From NCBI GenBank assembly GCA_017511535.1, contig JAFWJS010000035.1, positions 118,712 through 182,711 of the forward strand: a stretch of 64,000 bases of DNA. Reading direction: 5' to 3'. Source of the DNA: Eubacterium sp. (GTDB lineage Bacteria > Bacillota > Clostridia > Peptostreptococcales > Anaerovoracaceae). Shown here piece after piece: positions 42,137-51,474 of the stretch. The notes beneath the pieces were generated by a model that searched no databases, was not told the DNA's origin, and was given only the letters and a program-made list of their open reading frames with translations. The translations under genes were made by a program, and so were the position numbers. Positions within the stretch are counted from its first letter, which is position 1. Every line of letters starts with the position of its first letter.

Positions 42137-42345
42137 GTAGTTTCAATCAATTGACTATTTTATGAATCGATTGCCACAACATCTGTATGGCGACACGCCG
42201 GCTGACCGGCCGGCGGAATTCCAGACACATGAACGAGAATTGAATACTGCTTGAAATACCACTTATGTTTTTTGTGGCAAATGCCTGCTTTGCGGGTAAG
42301 AATAATGTAAACAGAAAGGGAGGCGCTTTATGCGCCGGTGATCAA
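42137..42345 (+). promoter_or_regulatory. Long rho leader with hairpins and a three-codon upstream frame
   Basis: The leader holds a GC hairpin CGCCGGC / GCCGGCG (42196-42215), a 30-codon frame at 42162-42254 without a ribosome site, and just before rho a strong site AAAGGGAGG (42315-42323) that is placed 6 bases from ATG-CGC-CGG-TGA (42330-42341, Met-Arg-Arg-stop). GGCGC / GCGCC (42322-42336) can pair over this tiny frame. Rho autoregulates through its leader in other bacteria. Confidence 0.45.
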
Positions 42346-44067
42346 ATGCCAAGAAAGAAAAAAGAAGAGACAGCTGAAACAGCAGTTGAAACGAAAAACG
42401 AAGAAGAAGTTATGGAAGTTCCCGGAGATTTTGCATCCGGTTATCCTATCGGCACAGATCCGGCAGGCGCGTTAACAGGAATGTCAGCCGGCGGGCTCCC
42501 GTCAGAGACAGCTGCGGAGCCGTCTGACGACGATTTTGTATCTGGAGACAACGGCAGTAAGTCTGGACGTACAAGGCGTAAACTCACCGGACAGGTGGCA
42601 GAATACGAGAAAAAAACGAGAGAAGTCGAGGAAAGGCTCAGAGCTTCCGGCGCTTTGAACAAATACAAGGAGCCTCTCAAGCCGCTTACAGAAGAAGAGA
42701 TCGAGGCAAACGAGAAAGCACGGCTGAAACGCCTGAAGGCGATCAAAGGCGAGACAGACGATGCTGCCGAAGCGGGTAATGCTGCCAACGCGGACGAAGC
42801 TGACAGAACAAACCATGTTGCTGAGAAGGAAGCGGAAAATGTACAGTCTGCAGCTGTAGATCCCACATCCGAAGAAAGCCCTGCAGCAGAGGATCCTGAG
42901 GCAGAGGAAGCGGTAGCGGAAGAAACAGCGGCAAAGCCTCAGAAAGAAAATAATAAATATGAAGTGACCGGAATACTTGATATCGCAGAAGGCGGGTTCG
43001 GGTTCCTGAGGTTCGACAATTTCCTCACCAGCAGTAAGGATGTATATGTATCACCGACACAGATCAGGAGATTCAATCTGAAGACGGGGGATGAGATATT
43101 CGGCATAGCGCGTCCGCCGAAACAGAGCGAGAAGTTCGGCGCGCTGCTGTTTGTGACAAAGGTTAACGGAGACGATCCGGGCGCTGCGATCAAGCGTCCG
43201 AGATTCGAGGACCTCACGCCGATATTCCCGACAGAAAGATTAACGCTTGAGACTACGAGACAACAGCTCGCGACCAGGCTGATCGATCTGATCGCGCCTA
43301 TCGGAAAAGGGCAGAGAGGCCTTATCGCCGCGCCTCCGAAGGCCGGCAAGACAACGCTTCTGAAGAACATAGCGAACGCTATCGAGAGCAAATACGATAA
43401 CATAGACCTCATTGCGCTGCTCATAGACGAGCGTCCTGAGGAAGTAACAGACATGAAGCGCTCGCTCAACGGAGGACAGGTGATATTCTCCACTTTCGAC
43501 GAGCAGCCGGAGCATCACGTGAAGGTTGCCGAGATGGTGCTTGAAAGAGCGAAAAGACTCGCCGAGCACGGACATGACGTTGTAATCATGCTCGACAGTA
43601 TCACAAGACTGGCGAGAGCATATAACCTTGTGGTCCCCGCATCGGGGAGAACGCTTTCCGGAGGACTTGATCCGGCGGCCCTGTTCGGACCCAAGCGCTT
43701 CTTCGGCGCCGCGCGTAACCTGGAAGAAGGCGGGAGCGTCACAATCCTCGCGACAGCTCTGATCGATACTGGAAGCCGCATGGACGATATGATATTTGAG
43801 GAATTCAAGGGAACGGGCAACATGGAGCTGCATCTTTCAAGAGAGATGCAGGAGCGCAGGATATTCCCGGCGATCGATATCAGCAAGTCAGGTACACGCC
43901 GTGAAGAGCTTCTCATGACACAGGACGAGCTCGGCTCGATATGGACGATGCGTAAAGCGATGGCAAGCAAGCCGGCGTCAGAAGTCACTGAAGAGATCAT
44001 CGACAATCTCGCCATGACCAAGTCCAACGAGCAGTTTATTGCGGTGATCAAGAAAGTGTTCGCATAA
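42346..44067 (+). CDS. rho: Transcription termination factor Rho
   Basis: Rho is an RNA helicase ring that ends transcription. The RNA-binding cold-shock-like part is [20 protein letters not shown] and the ATPase has Walker [43 protein letters not shown] and the Q-/R-loop segments [15 protein letters not shown] charged acidic insertion-rich N-terminal region of ~200 residues (Glu/Ala/Asp-rich) precedes the RNA-binding domain, so the total is 573 instead of ~420. Start: the frame is open to 42265, but the family-like MPRKKKEE begins at ATG 42346, so this is preferred. Confidence 0.94.
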   Translation: MPRKKKEETAETAVETKNEEEVMEVPGDFASGYPIGTDPAGALTGMSAGGLPSETAAEPSDDDFVSGDNGSKSGRTRRKLTGQVAEYEKKTREVEERLRASGALNKYKEPLKPLTEEEIEANEKARLKRLKAIKGETDDAAEAGNAANADEADRTNHVAEKEAENVQSAAVDPTSEESPAAEDPEAEEAVAEETAAKPQKENNKYEVTGILDIAEGGFGFLRFDNFLTSSKDVYVSPTQIRRFNLKTGDEIFGIARPPKQSEKFGALLFVTKVNGDDPGAAIKRPRFEDLTPIFPTERLTLETTRQQLATRLIDLIAPIGKGQRGLIAAPPKAGKTTLLKNIANAIESKYDNIDLIALLIDERPEEVTDMKRSLNGGQVIFSTFDEQPEHHVKVAEMVLERAKRLAEHGHDVVIMLDSITRLARAYNLVVPASGRTLSGGLDPAALFGPKRFFGAARNLEEGGSVTILATALIDTGSRMDDMIFEEFKGTGNMELHLSREMQERRIFPAIDISKSGTRREELLMTQDELGSIWTMRKAMASKPASEVTEEIIDNLAMTKSNEQFIAVIKKVFA

Positions 44068-44097
44068 AAAGTATTCGCGTAAAGAAAGAAAACAGGT

Positions 44098-45123
44098 ATG
44101 GATTTCAGTAAGATTTTTATCAAAGAGGCCTGCCCGACCAAAACGGGAGGTCAGGCTGTAATGGAGGGAGTAATGATGCGCGGCCCGGAGCGGACTGCCG
44201 TCGCGGTCCGTCTTCCGGACAACAGGATTTTCCTGAGAACAGAGAAGAACCCGAAGCGTTCACAGATAGCGAAGCTTCCGTTCATACGCGGCATCGTTTC
44301 GTTCGTTACGTCCCTTTTTCTCGGGACGAAGATCCTGACTTATTCAGCCGACGTGCTGGAATATTTCAGTGAAGAGGAAGAAGACCGGGAAGACACGGCA
44401 GAAGAAAAGCCGGGATTCCTCGAGCGCACTTTCGGAAAGAAAGCGGCCTGGAACATACTCATGGCAGGGTCAGTCATCGTGGCCATAGCACTGTCGATCG
44501 GGGTCTTCGTGCTTCTTCCGACAGTAGTCGTCAATCTGCTTTCAGGCGTGATCAAAAGCGTCATACTGCTGAATCTGATAGAGGGCTGCCTCCGTATCGC
44601 GATGTTCATAGCCTATATCGCGGCGATCTCCAACATGAAGGATATCCGCCGTGTGTTTGAATATCACGGCGCCGAGCATAAGACCATCCACTGTTTCGAA
44701 AACGGGAAAGAGCTTACGCCGGAGAACGCGAAGGAGTTCGTCCGGCTGCATCCGAGATGCGGAACGAGCTTTCTGATGTTCGTGATGGTGATAAGCCTGA
44801 TACTGTTCTCGCTTTGCGGCTGGCCTGATCTGACGATGAGGATAGCGTCAAGACTTCTGCTCATACCGGTAGTCGCTGCAGTTTCGTTCGAGATACTTCA
44901 GTGGGCAGGCAGATCCAACAACAGATTTGTTGAGATCGTAAGCGTTCCGGGGCTTCTTCTTCAGAAGCTCACGACCAGAGAACCCGACGCTTCAGAGCTT
45001 GAGGTCGCGATAGTTTCAATGAAAGCGGTCCTGGTACCGCCTGAGACACCACTCTTCGAAGGGATAACCAATACCGATGCCGAGCCTGTAGAGGCCATGA
45101 CTATCGACCGTGACGCAGAATGA
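44098..45123 (+). CDS. DUF1385 membrane protein (YqhQ-like)
   Basis: A 341-residue membrane protein of the DUF1385/YqhQ family. Signatures: TGGQAVMEGVMMRGPERTAVAVR near the N-terminus, FEYHGAEHKTIHCFE in the middle and HPRCGTSFLMFVMVISLILFS with later helices, and the C-terminal FVEIVSVPGLLLQKLTTREPD. The His/Glu/Cys residues suggest metal binding, but the function is not known. It is typically next to prmC and rpmE, as here. Its stop overlaps the prmC start (ATGA). Confidence 0.88.
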   Translation: MDFSKIFIKEACPTKTGGQAVMEGVMMRGPERTAVAVRLPDNRIFLRTEKNPKRSQIAKLPFIRGIVSFVTSLFLGTKILTYSADVLEYFSEEEEDREDTAEEKPGFLERTFGKKAAWNILMAGSVIVAIALSIGVFVLLPTVVVNLLSGVIKSVILLNLIEGCLRIAMFIAYIAAISNMKDIRRVFEYHGAEHKTIHCFENGKELTPENAKEFVRLHPRCGTSFLMFVMVISLILFSLCGWPDLTMRIASRLLLIPVVAAVSFEILQWAGRSNNRFVEIVSVPGLLLQKLTTREPDASELEVAIVSMKAVLVPPETPLFEGITNTDAEPVEAMTIDRDAE

Positions 45124-46037
45124 ATATGACGATAAAAGAGATATTAAAAACAGGACAGGAGAAGCTTGAGGCTGCAGGTAAAGACGGAGCTGCATTCGAC
45201 GCAAGAGAGCTCCTGTCATTTGTTATGGATATCCCGTTCCGAGACGTGACTCTGCATCTGGAAGACGAAGTGCCGGACAGTCAGTTATCAGAATTCCTCA
45301 GCCTGACAGACAGACGGCTCGCAGGGGAGCCTCTTCAGTATATTACAGGCGAGCAGGAATTCATGGGACTTGATTTCCATGTTGACAGACGCGTGCTCAT
45401 ACCCAGGCTGGATACAGAGATCCTGGCTGAAGAGGCGCTTGAGTACATAGAAAGCAGGGCTGCGGAAGTGCGGTGCGGAGCAGGCGTGAGCGGCGGTGAT
45501 GATGATGCCCCGGTGTACGTGCTCGACCTCTGCTGCGGAAGCGGCGCGATAGGTCTTTCGGTCGCAAGGCTGTTCTCATCTGATCAGAACAGGAAGATCA
45601 AAGCCCTCCTTTCTGATATAAGCAGAGACGCCCTCGACGTTGCCGGGTATAACGCAGAGTCTCTCGGCATAGCTGACAGGGCGGCCTTCATACAAAGCGA
45701 CCTGTTCGAAGCGGTGCCGGATATGAGATTCAGCCTTATTACCGCAAATCCGCCATATATCAGGTCCGAAGTCATAGACACGCTGGACAGCGAGGTGAAA
45801 GACTGCGAGCCCAGGCTGGCGCTGGACGGCGGACCTGACGGACTTGACGTATACAGACGTATCATCTCCGGCGCGCCGGACTATCTGGAGCCTGAAGGGT
45901 GCCTCATGATGGAGATTGGCTTTGATCAGGCGGATGATATAGTGCGGCTCCTGACAAACGACGGCAGATACTCAGGGATATCGATCAAAAAAGATCTTGC
46001 CGGGCTTGACCGTGTGGCAGTATGCTTCAGGGCGTAA
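45120..46037 (+). CDS. prmC: Peptide chain release factor N5-glutamine methyltransferase
   Basis: PrmC methylates the Gln of the GGQ motif in RF1 and RF2, both of which are encoded in this window. The SAM-binding segment is VLDLCCGSGAIGLSVAR and the catalytic motif is LITANPPYIRSEVI. The N-terminal helical domain has EPLQYITGEQEFMGLDFHVD and RVLIPRLDTEIL. Length 305. The start ATG overlaps the DUF1385 stop as ATGA; ATG at 45126 is an alternative. It normally lies beside prfA; here rpmE and a protease gene separate them. Confidence 0.94.
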   Translation: MNMTIKEILKTGQEKLEAAGKDGAAFDARELLSFVMDIPFRDVTLHLEDEVPDSQLSEFLSLTDRRLAGEPLQYITGEQEFMGLDFHVDRRVLIPRLDTEILAEEALEYIESRAAEVRCGAGVSGGDDDAPVYVLDLCCGSGAIGLSVARLFSSDQNRKIKALLSDISRDALDVAGYNAESLGIADRAAFIQSDLFEAVPDMRFSLITANPPYIRSEVIDTLDSEVKDCEPRLALDGGPDGLDVYRRIISGAPDYLEPEGCLMMEIGFDQADDIVRLLTNDGRYSGISIKKDLAGLDRVAVCFRA

Positions 46038-46077
46038 AGACCTGCCATGATAAGCTGAAAGCCGCAAAAAACACTTC

Positions 46078-46107
46078 TTGACGCGCCTTGCGTCTCTGTG
46101 TTATTAT
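46078..46107 (+). promoter_or_regulatory. Promoter for rpmE
   Basis: TTGACG (46078-46083) and TATTAT (46102-46107) with an 18-base spacer, about 170 bases before rpmE. Confidence 0.6.
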
Positions 46108-46113
46108 ATTCAA

Positions 46114-46280
46114 GTCGCACCGGGCGGCATATCGAATCCGTTCCGGCGGCAAATAGATCAGGCATTGAAGGCAGCTTTGTGGTGCTGCATAGAGCTCCCC
46201 GGTAAGGGTGCAGATCATATCGGGGTTTGCGGCGCGGGGGCGCCTTTGATGAGTCACCTGTGAAGAAGGAGGATATAAGC
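46114..46280 (+). promoter_or_regulatory. Structured 5' leader of rpmE
   Basis: A ~165-base leader with several hairpins by eye: GCAGC / GCTGC around TTTGTGGT, CCCCG / CGGGG over a 19-base span, and GGCGC / GCGCC with a GGGG loop just before the ribosome site. Autoregulatory ribosomal protein L31 leaders are known in Firmicutes; whether this is one needs a covariance-model search. Confidence 0.45.
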
Positions 46281-46481
46281 ATGAAGGAAGGAATCCATCC
46301 TGAATATGTGGAATGTAAAGTAACTTGCGCATGCGGCAACACATTTATGACGATGTCCACCAAGCCGGAAATGAAGCTTGATGTATGCTCACAGTGCCAT
46401 CCGTTCTTTACAGGTCAGCAGAAGTTCATCAGCGCGGGCGGACGTGTTGAGAAGTTCAAGAACAAGTATGGCCTTAAATAA
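46281..46481 (+). CDS. rpmE: 50S ribosomal protein L31
   Basis: A 66-residue large-subunit protein that bridges the subunits. It is the zinc-binding (C+) type: [13 protein letters not shown] and [17 protein letters not shown] supply the cysteines. The C-terminal [10 protein letters not shown] is typical. GAAGGAGG precedes ATG 46281; the upstream in-frame ATG at 46227 is not used. It has its own promoter and terminator. Confidence 0.96.
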   Translation: MKEGIHPEYVECKVTCACGNTFMTMSTKPEMKLDVCSQCHPFFTGQQKFISAGGRVEKFKNKYGLK

Positions 46482-46500
46482 CAGCCACATAAATAAGAAG

Positions 46501-46531
46501 AAGGAACTGCCGGTACGGCGGTTCTTTTTTT
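46501..46531 (+). terminator. Terminator after rpmE
   Basis: GAAC-T-GCCG and CGGC-G-GTTC pair around GTA and end in TTTTTTT. Confidence 0.92.
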
Positions 46532-46541
46532 ACTTTGTATA

Positions 46542-46550
46542 TGGTAGAAT
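46542..46550 (+). promoter_or_regulatory. Extended -10 promoter for the subtilase gene
   Basis: TGG-TAGAAT (46542-46550) fits an extended -10 element. No clear -35 is seen. Confidence 0.4.
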
Positions 46551-46632
46551 ATATTGTGGCGGAATGGTGCAGAAAGAGTGGGCCGCGCCGCCGGGGCGGA
46601 TCTGAGAAGACTAGTCATATAAGGAGGGGAAG

Positions 46633-49600
46633 ATGTTTTTCGATAATAAGGGATATAAGAAATTTTTCAGTACGTTCCTCGCCGTATCGATGATGCTGCA
46701 GGGCTTTGCTCCTGCGGTAAGCGCCGGCACGGATAAGACAGCCGCGGAAGGCTCGTCAGAGACATATAAGGACAGAAAGCCGCTTTTGACACTTTCTGAG
46801 AGCCGAGGCAGAGAGGCGGATCTTGATAAGTCGCTGGAAGGTACAGTAGTAGTATTGTTTAAAGACAATGAGGATATAATAACCAGAAATGAAGCCAGGA
46901 CCGTACTGGAGAGCGGGAAAGATGCTGTGACCGGAATAAAAGTACAGGAAGTCTGGAATCTCCAGGAAGATAATGAAGGCGAGGAGGAAGGGTCAGCCGC
47001 AGACAGCGGGAAGCTGAAGCTCGATTCGGAAGAGCCGGAAGAATCATATACCAACGTCGCGCTTGTAAAGTCAGACGACATGAGCGCGGGCAGGCTCGCC
47101 AGGAAGCTCAGGGCAAGAAAAGACGTAAAGTACGCTGAGAAGAATCATAAGATCCATATGCTCAGCGTATCAGACGATGCATACAGCGATCTCCAGTGGA
47201 GCATGCAGAGCAATGAGAACGCTCCGAATGTTGAATACGAATGGAATGAGAAGAAGATCACAGGGGCCGGCGACAAGATCGTAGCCGTAGTGGATACAGG
47301 CGTCGACTATAAGCACCCGGATCTTGCAGACAATATGTGGCAGAACACACACCGCGACAAGGAGCTGAAGGGAACATACGGATACGAATTCATCGACGGT
47401 GACAGAGATCCGATGGATGAGAACGGACACGGCACACACTGCGCCGGCATCATAGGCGCCATGGGTAATAATAAGGAAGGTATCAGTGGAGTCAACCAGA
47501 AAGTCAGGATAATGGCGCTCAGGATCCTCAACCAGGAGGGGTCAGCTTATCTGTCACATGAGATCGCGGCGTATAACTATATCAACGACGCTCTGGATCT
47601 CGGAGAGCCTGTAGTAGCTGTCAACAACTCATGGGGCGGCGGCGAAGAGAGCGACATCATGAAAGATCTGGTAGATCTGGTCGGATCCAAGGGTGCCGTA
47701 ACAGTATGCGCGGCAGGAAACGACGCTGCTGACAGCGATCTTTATCCGGATTATCCATCCAATATCGACAGCGATTATCTCATCAGCGTCGCAGCGACTG
47801 CTGCTGACGGTACTCTTGCTAAATTCTCCAACTACGGAGAGTCTGTAGACATAGCGGCACCGGGAGCTGATATTCTTTCGTCTGTTTCATATGACTGCTA
47901 CAACCCGTTCCTTTACAATGACGAGAAGCAGGCGGCAGTGTCAGAAAAGTACAATGATTTTAGTGACGACTCTGAAACATTCGGAAAGCCTGCGGCCGGC
48001 GATATCCTGGTCAACGGGACCAGATACGCGGAATATGATCAGGAAGGTGTGCCTGAAAAGAAGAAACTTACGATAACAGCAGAAACGACGACAGAAGACA
48101 GTTTCCTGGACAAGGGATCGAAGTCATACAAGATATCGATCAAAAATGCTCCGGAAAACGCAGTGATCGGATTCCCGGTCGAGTACGAGCTTAAGAAGGG
48201 ATATAAGAGCAAGCCTGTGCTCAGCATCCAGGCAAAGACAGAAGGACCGGAAGGCGCGGCGGGTTTCTTCGGCGGACCGTTCGTAGCGATCGCAGACGTG
48301 GACGCTGATAAAAAAGAAGATATTGATTCCATGGGCGATGTCGGACTTCAGGGAGCGAATATAGACGGCAAAGAGAACTTCTGGAACCACATCACCGCCG
48401 AGGCATATTTTGACGGGCAGACGGAACCTGAAGTCGGCAGAAAGAGAAAATTCGTAGTATTTGTCTACGCCTACGCGGCCGGCGACTATTCTCTTCAGCT
48501 CGACAATATCGGGCTTTCCAGCCAGGACGTGGATACGAAAGAGTTCGGTAAATATGATTTCTATAACGGGACGTCCATGGCGACACCGTACATAACAGGT
48601 GTGGTGGCGCTCAAGGCGGCAGAGCTCGCGAAAGATAACGAGAGCCTTCCTGAGGGAAGCAAAAAAGATACTATCGATCTTATCAACGAGGTCATCTCAT
48701 CTGTAAAGGATGAGCCTGAGCTCAAAACGGGATCAAAAGGGCAGTTCGACTTCCGTAAAGTACCGGCAGAGCTCGGTCCAAAGATCGGCAGGATAACTGT
48801 GGATCCGACAGCAAGGACGATCAGGATCAGCGGCTCAGGGCTCGACCCTTCTGCAGGAGATCTTAAAGTCGAGATCGGCGATTCAGATGAAGAACTGAAA
48901 CAGGCGGAGATCGTCGAGAAGGGAAAACGTTACGTAGTCGTAAAAGATGACGGCTGGATCAACAATATCGAGACTGTAAAGATAACCGGATACGGCGGCA
49001 GAACATCGGTCAAGAAAAATGTATATCTTGTAAAAGGCAAGAAAGAATACAGCTTCTGCAAGGACATGTATTACACACTCAACGGAGATTATATGACGAC
49101 AGACGGAAAGCGCGTATATTCAGCTTATTCCGGATCACAGGAGATCAACGTTCTGGATCCTGCCGCAAAAGACCCTGACAGTGACACGCTTGCAGAGATA
49201 CCTGCTGATGATATATTCAAAATCGAAAAAGACAGAAATAAGAAATACGGCATGCTGTTCCTCGGCGGACTCGCGTATGCGGACGGATACCTGTATACTG
49301 TCGCTGAGTATGGCGCGGCAGACCCGTCAGAGGGCGGAGGAGACTATTATGAAGACTGGTCGGTTTCAGGCCCTGCCGGAGGCGTCAGGTCACGGTCGGA
49401 CGATACTGAGGACGGCGAAGAAGGCGAGGATGAAGACAGGCTGGATGGGCCGTTCTCCATCTATTCAGGCGAGAAGCGCCTCATCAGGATCAAAGTGTCT
49501 ACGGGTAAAGTCGATGACCTCGGACATTTCGGGAAAGCTGCTGAAGCGCTGAATGATACTGATGATTTCACACTTGCGGCATATAACGGCAGGATCTATG

Positions 49601-50370
49601 TGATGGGCGGTCACGACTACAGCGCGGGAGATCAGGGACTTTCCGATAAGGTGTTCGTATATGATCCGGCAAAGAAGTCATGGACCGAAGGCCCGTCTCT
49701 TCCTGAGAAGAGAGCAAAAGGGACAGCCGTCCAGACAGGAAACAAGCTGATATATACACTGGGTCAGGACGAAGATAATGATATGGAGACGATTCCTTCA
49801 GCCATGATCTTTGACGGTAAGACGTGGACTGAGCAGAACACAGCCGAAAAAGCCGTCAAGCTGTATCCGGAGGATATTCCGGACGTCAATATCGTAAAGG
49901 GCGGGCTTCTGTATACAGGAGCGCCGGTAAAAGATCACGGCGATACATTCATGTTTGACCTGGCGTCCGGCACTTACAGGGACAGCGGATATAACTTTGC
50001 CACAGAGGCAGACGATGAGCCGATAAGAGCCATAGTCGTCGGAAACAGACTTTACGGAACATGCGCCGGAGATGTATACTCACTACCGGTACAGAGCGGA
50101 TTTATAAAGATCACTGCATCCAGAAAAGGCAAGGGCACGGTGACAGGGACAGGATATGCCGCGCCGGGCAATAACGTCAGTGTGACAGTGAAAGCTGCGA
50201 AGAATTACCGCATCAAGTCCATCAAAGCCGGCAGCAAGACGATCAAAGTCGGTAAGAAGACTTTGAAAAAGACATTCACTATAAAGAGACCGGCGAAAGA
50301 CCAGAAGGTAAAAGTGGTCTTCGTTAAGGCAAAGAAAGCGAAAAAAGCAGGAAATACGAAGAAGAAATAA
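46633..50370 (+). CDS. Secreted subtilisin-like (S8) protease with kelch-like and C-terminal beta repeats
   Basis: A 1245-residue exported protease. A signal peptide (FFSTFLAVSMMLQGFAPAVSAG) and a ~170-residue propeptide precede the S8 domain with the triad Asp221 (VAVVDTGVDYKHPDL), His266 (ENGHGTHCAGI) and Ser648 (NGTSMATPYITG). The ~380 residues between His and Ser include a large beta-rich insertion (~400-600). After ~700 come an Ig-like part, an acidic stretch (DTEDGEEGEDEDRLDG near 930), and kelch-like segments (NGRIYVMGGHDYSAG, NKLIYTLGQD). The end is basic with a beta repeat (GKGTVTGTGYAAPGNNVSVT). AAGGAGGGGAAG precedes the start. It interrupts the usual rpmE/prmC/prfA neighbourhood. 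Confidence 0.92.
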   Translation: MFFDNKGYKKFFSTFLAVSMMLQGFAPAVSAGTDKTAAEGSSETYKDRKPLLTLSESRGREADLDKSLEGTVVVLFKDNEDIITRNEARTVLESGKDAVTGIKVQEVWNLQEDNEGEEEGSAADSGKLKLDSEEPEESYTNVALVKSDDMSAGRLARKLRARKDVKYAEKNHKIHMLSVSDDAYSDLQWSMQSNENAPNVEYEWNEKKITGAGDKIVAVVDTGVDYKHPDLADNMWQNTHRDKELKGTYGYEFIDGDRDPMDENGHGTHCAGIIGAMGNNKEGISGVNQKVRIMALRILNQEGSAYLSHEIAAYNYINDALDLGEPVVAVNNSWGGGEESDIMKDLVDLVGSKGAVTVCAAGNDAADSDLYPDYPSNIDSDYLISVAATAADGTLAKFSNYGESVDIAAPGADILSSVSYDCYNPFLYNDEKQAAVSEKYNDFSDDSETFGKPAAGDILVNGTRYAEYDQEGVPEKKKLTITAETTTEDSFLDKGSKSYKISIKNAPENAVIGFPVEYELKKGYKSKPVLSIQAKTEGPEGAAGFFGGPFVAIADVDADKKEDIDSMGDVGLQGANIDGKENFWNHITAEAYFDGQTEPEVGRKRKFVVFVYAYAAGDYSLQLDNIGLSSQDVDTKEFGKYDFYNGTSMATPYITGVVALKAAELAKDNESLPEGSKKDTIDLINEVISSVKDEPELKTGSKGQFDFRKVPAELGPKIGRITVDPTARTIRISGSGLDPSAGDLKVEIGDSDEELKQAEIVEKGKRYVVVKDDGWINNIETVKITGYGGRTSVKKNVYLVKGKKEYSFCKDMYYTLNGDYMTTDGKRVYSAYSGSQEINVLDPAAKDPDSDTLAEIPADDIFKIEKDRNKKYGMLFLGGLAYADGYLYTVAEYGAADPSEGGGDYYEDWSVSGPAGGVRSRSDDTEDGEEGEDEDRLDGPFSIYSGEKRLIRIKVSTGKVDDLGHFGKAAEALNDTDDFTLAAYNGRIYVMGGHDYSAGDQGLSDKVFVYDPAKKSWTEGPSLPEKRAKGTAVQTGNKLIYTLGQDEDNDMETIPSAMIFDGKTWTEQNTAEKAVKLYPEDIPDVNIVKGGLLYTGAPVKDHGDTFMFDLASGTYRDSGYNFATEADDEPIRAIVVGNRLYGTCAGDVYSLPVQSGFIKITASRKGKGTVTGTGYAAPGNNVSVTVKAAKNYRIKSIKAGSKTIKVGKKTLKKTFTIKRPAKDQKVKVVFVKAKKAKKAGNTKKK

Positions 50371-50409
50371 TATGAACGCCGCCGGGCGGCATGAGCAAAG
50401 GAGACATTG

Positions 50410-51474
50410 ATGTTTGAGAAGCTGGAATCAGTTGTAGAGAAGTACGACGAGCTGACGGTCAAGGTGGCTGATCCCGATGTGATCGCCAACCAGGAAGTCT
50501 GGCAGAAAAGTATGAAAGAGATGGGCGAGATCGAGCCTGTCGTACGGAAGTATAAAGAGTATAAAGAGGCAGCTGAGGCGCTGGAGTTCGCGAAAGACAT
50601 GGTCGAGAACGAGGACGATGAAGACCTCCGTGACCTGGCTAAGGCAGAAGTGTCTGAGCAGGAGGATAAGCTGGAGCAGCTCACCTCTGAGCTTAAGGTG
50701 CTCCTGATCCCGAAAGACCCTAATGATGAGAAGAATGTTATCCTTGAGATACGCGCAGGCACAGGCGGTGAAGAGGCGGCTTTGTTCGGCGGAGACCTCC
50801 TGAGGATGTATACGAGATATACGGAGCGCCACGGCTACAGCATCGAGATCATGGACATGAATGATACCGGTATCGGCGGCGTCAAGGAAGCAGAAGTCAT
50901 GATCAAGGGAAAGGGCGCTTACTCAAGGCTGAAGTTCGAGAGCGGCGTCCACCGTGTGCAGCGGGTCCCTGAAACAGAAGCCGCAGGACGTATCCATACG
51001 TCGGCCGCGACAGTTGCTGTACTTCCTGAAGTCGACGACGTAGAAGTGAACATCGATCCGAACGATGTGAAAGTCGACGTGTACAGAGCGTCCGGAAACG
51101 GCGGGCAGTGCGTAAATACTACAGACTCCGCTGTCAGGCTGACGCACATCCCGACGGGCATCGTCGTAACATGTCAGGACGAGAAATCACAGATCAAGAA
51201 CCGTGCCAAGGCCATGACTGTCCTGAAGGCTCGTATCTACGATAAGATGCAGCAGGAACAGAACGCCAAGATCGCGGCAGAGCGTAAAGACCAGGTGGGT
51301 TCAGGCGACAGAAGCGAGCGTATCAGAACGTATAACTATCCGCAGAGCCGTGTGACTGATCACCGCATAGGGCTGACACTGTACAAGCTGGACCAGATCA
51401 TGGACGGAGATCTGGACGAGATAATCGACGCGCTGATCACAGACGACCAGGCAAAGAAGATGGACAACTATTGA
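50410..51474 (+). CDS. prfA: Peptide chain release factor 1
   Basis: RF1 ends translation at UAA and UAG. The specificity region reads [17 protein letters not shown] (PET instead of the common PAT/PVT) and the GGQ loop is [22 protein letters not shown] precedes ATG 50410; a TTG at 50407 is the only in-frame codon just upstream. Length 354 is normal. The last base pair overlap TGATG couples it to tsaC. Confidence 0.96.
   Translation: MFEKLESVVEKYDELTVKVADPDVIANQEVWQKSMKEMGEIEPVVRKYKEYKEAAEALEFAKDMVENEDDEDLRDLAKAEVSEQEDKLEQLTSELKVLLIPKDPNDEKNVILEIRAGTGGEEAALFGGDLLRMYTRYTERHGYSIEIMDMNDTGIGGVKEAEVMIKGKGAYSRLKFESGVHRVQRVPETEAAGRIHTSAATVAVLPEVDDVEVNIDPNDVKVDVYRASGNGGQCVNTTDSAVRLTHIPTGIVVTCQDEKSQIKNRAKAMTVLKARIYDKMQQEQNAKIAAERKDQVGSGDRSERIRTYNYPQSRVTDHRIGLTLYKLDQIMDGDLDEIIDALITDDQAKKMDNY

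Noticed and set aside
42265-42345. Upstream start for rho at 42265
   Set aside because: It would add 27 unconserved residues with no ribosome site in front; the segment contains a strong ribosome site directed at downstream codons.
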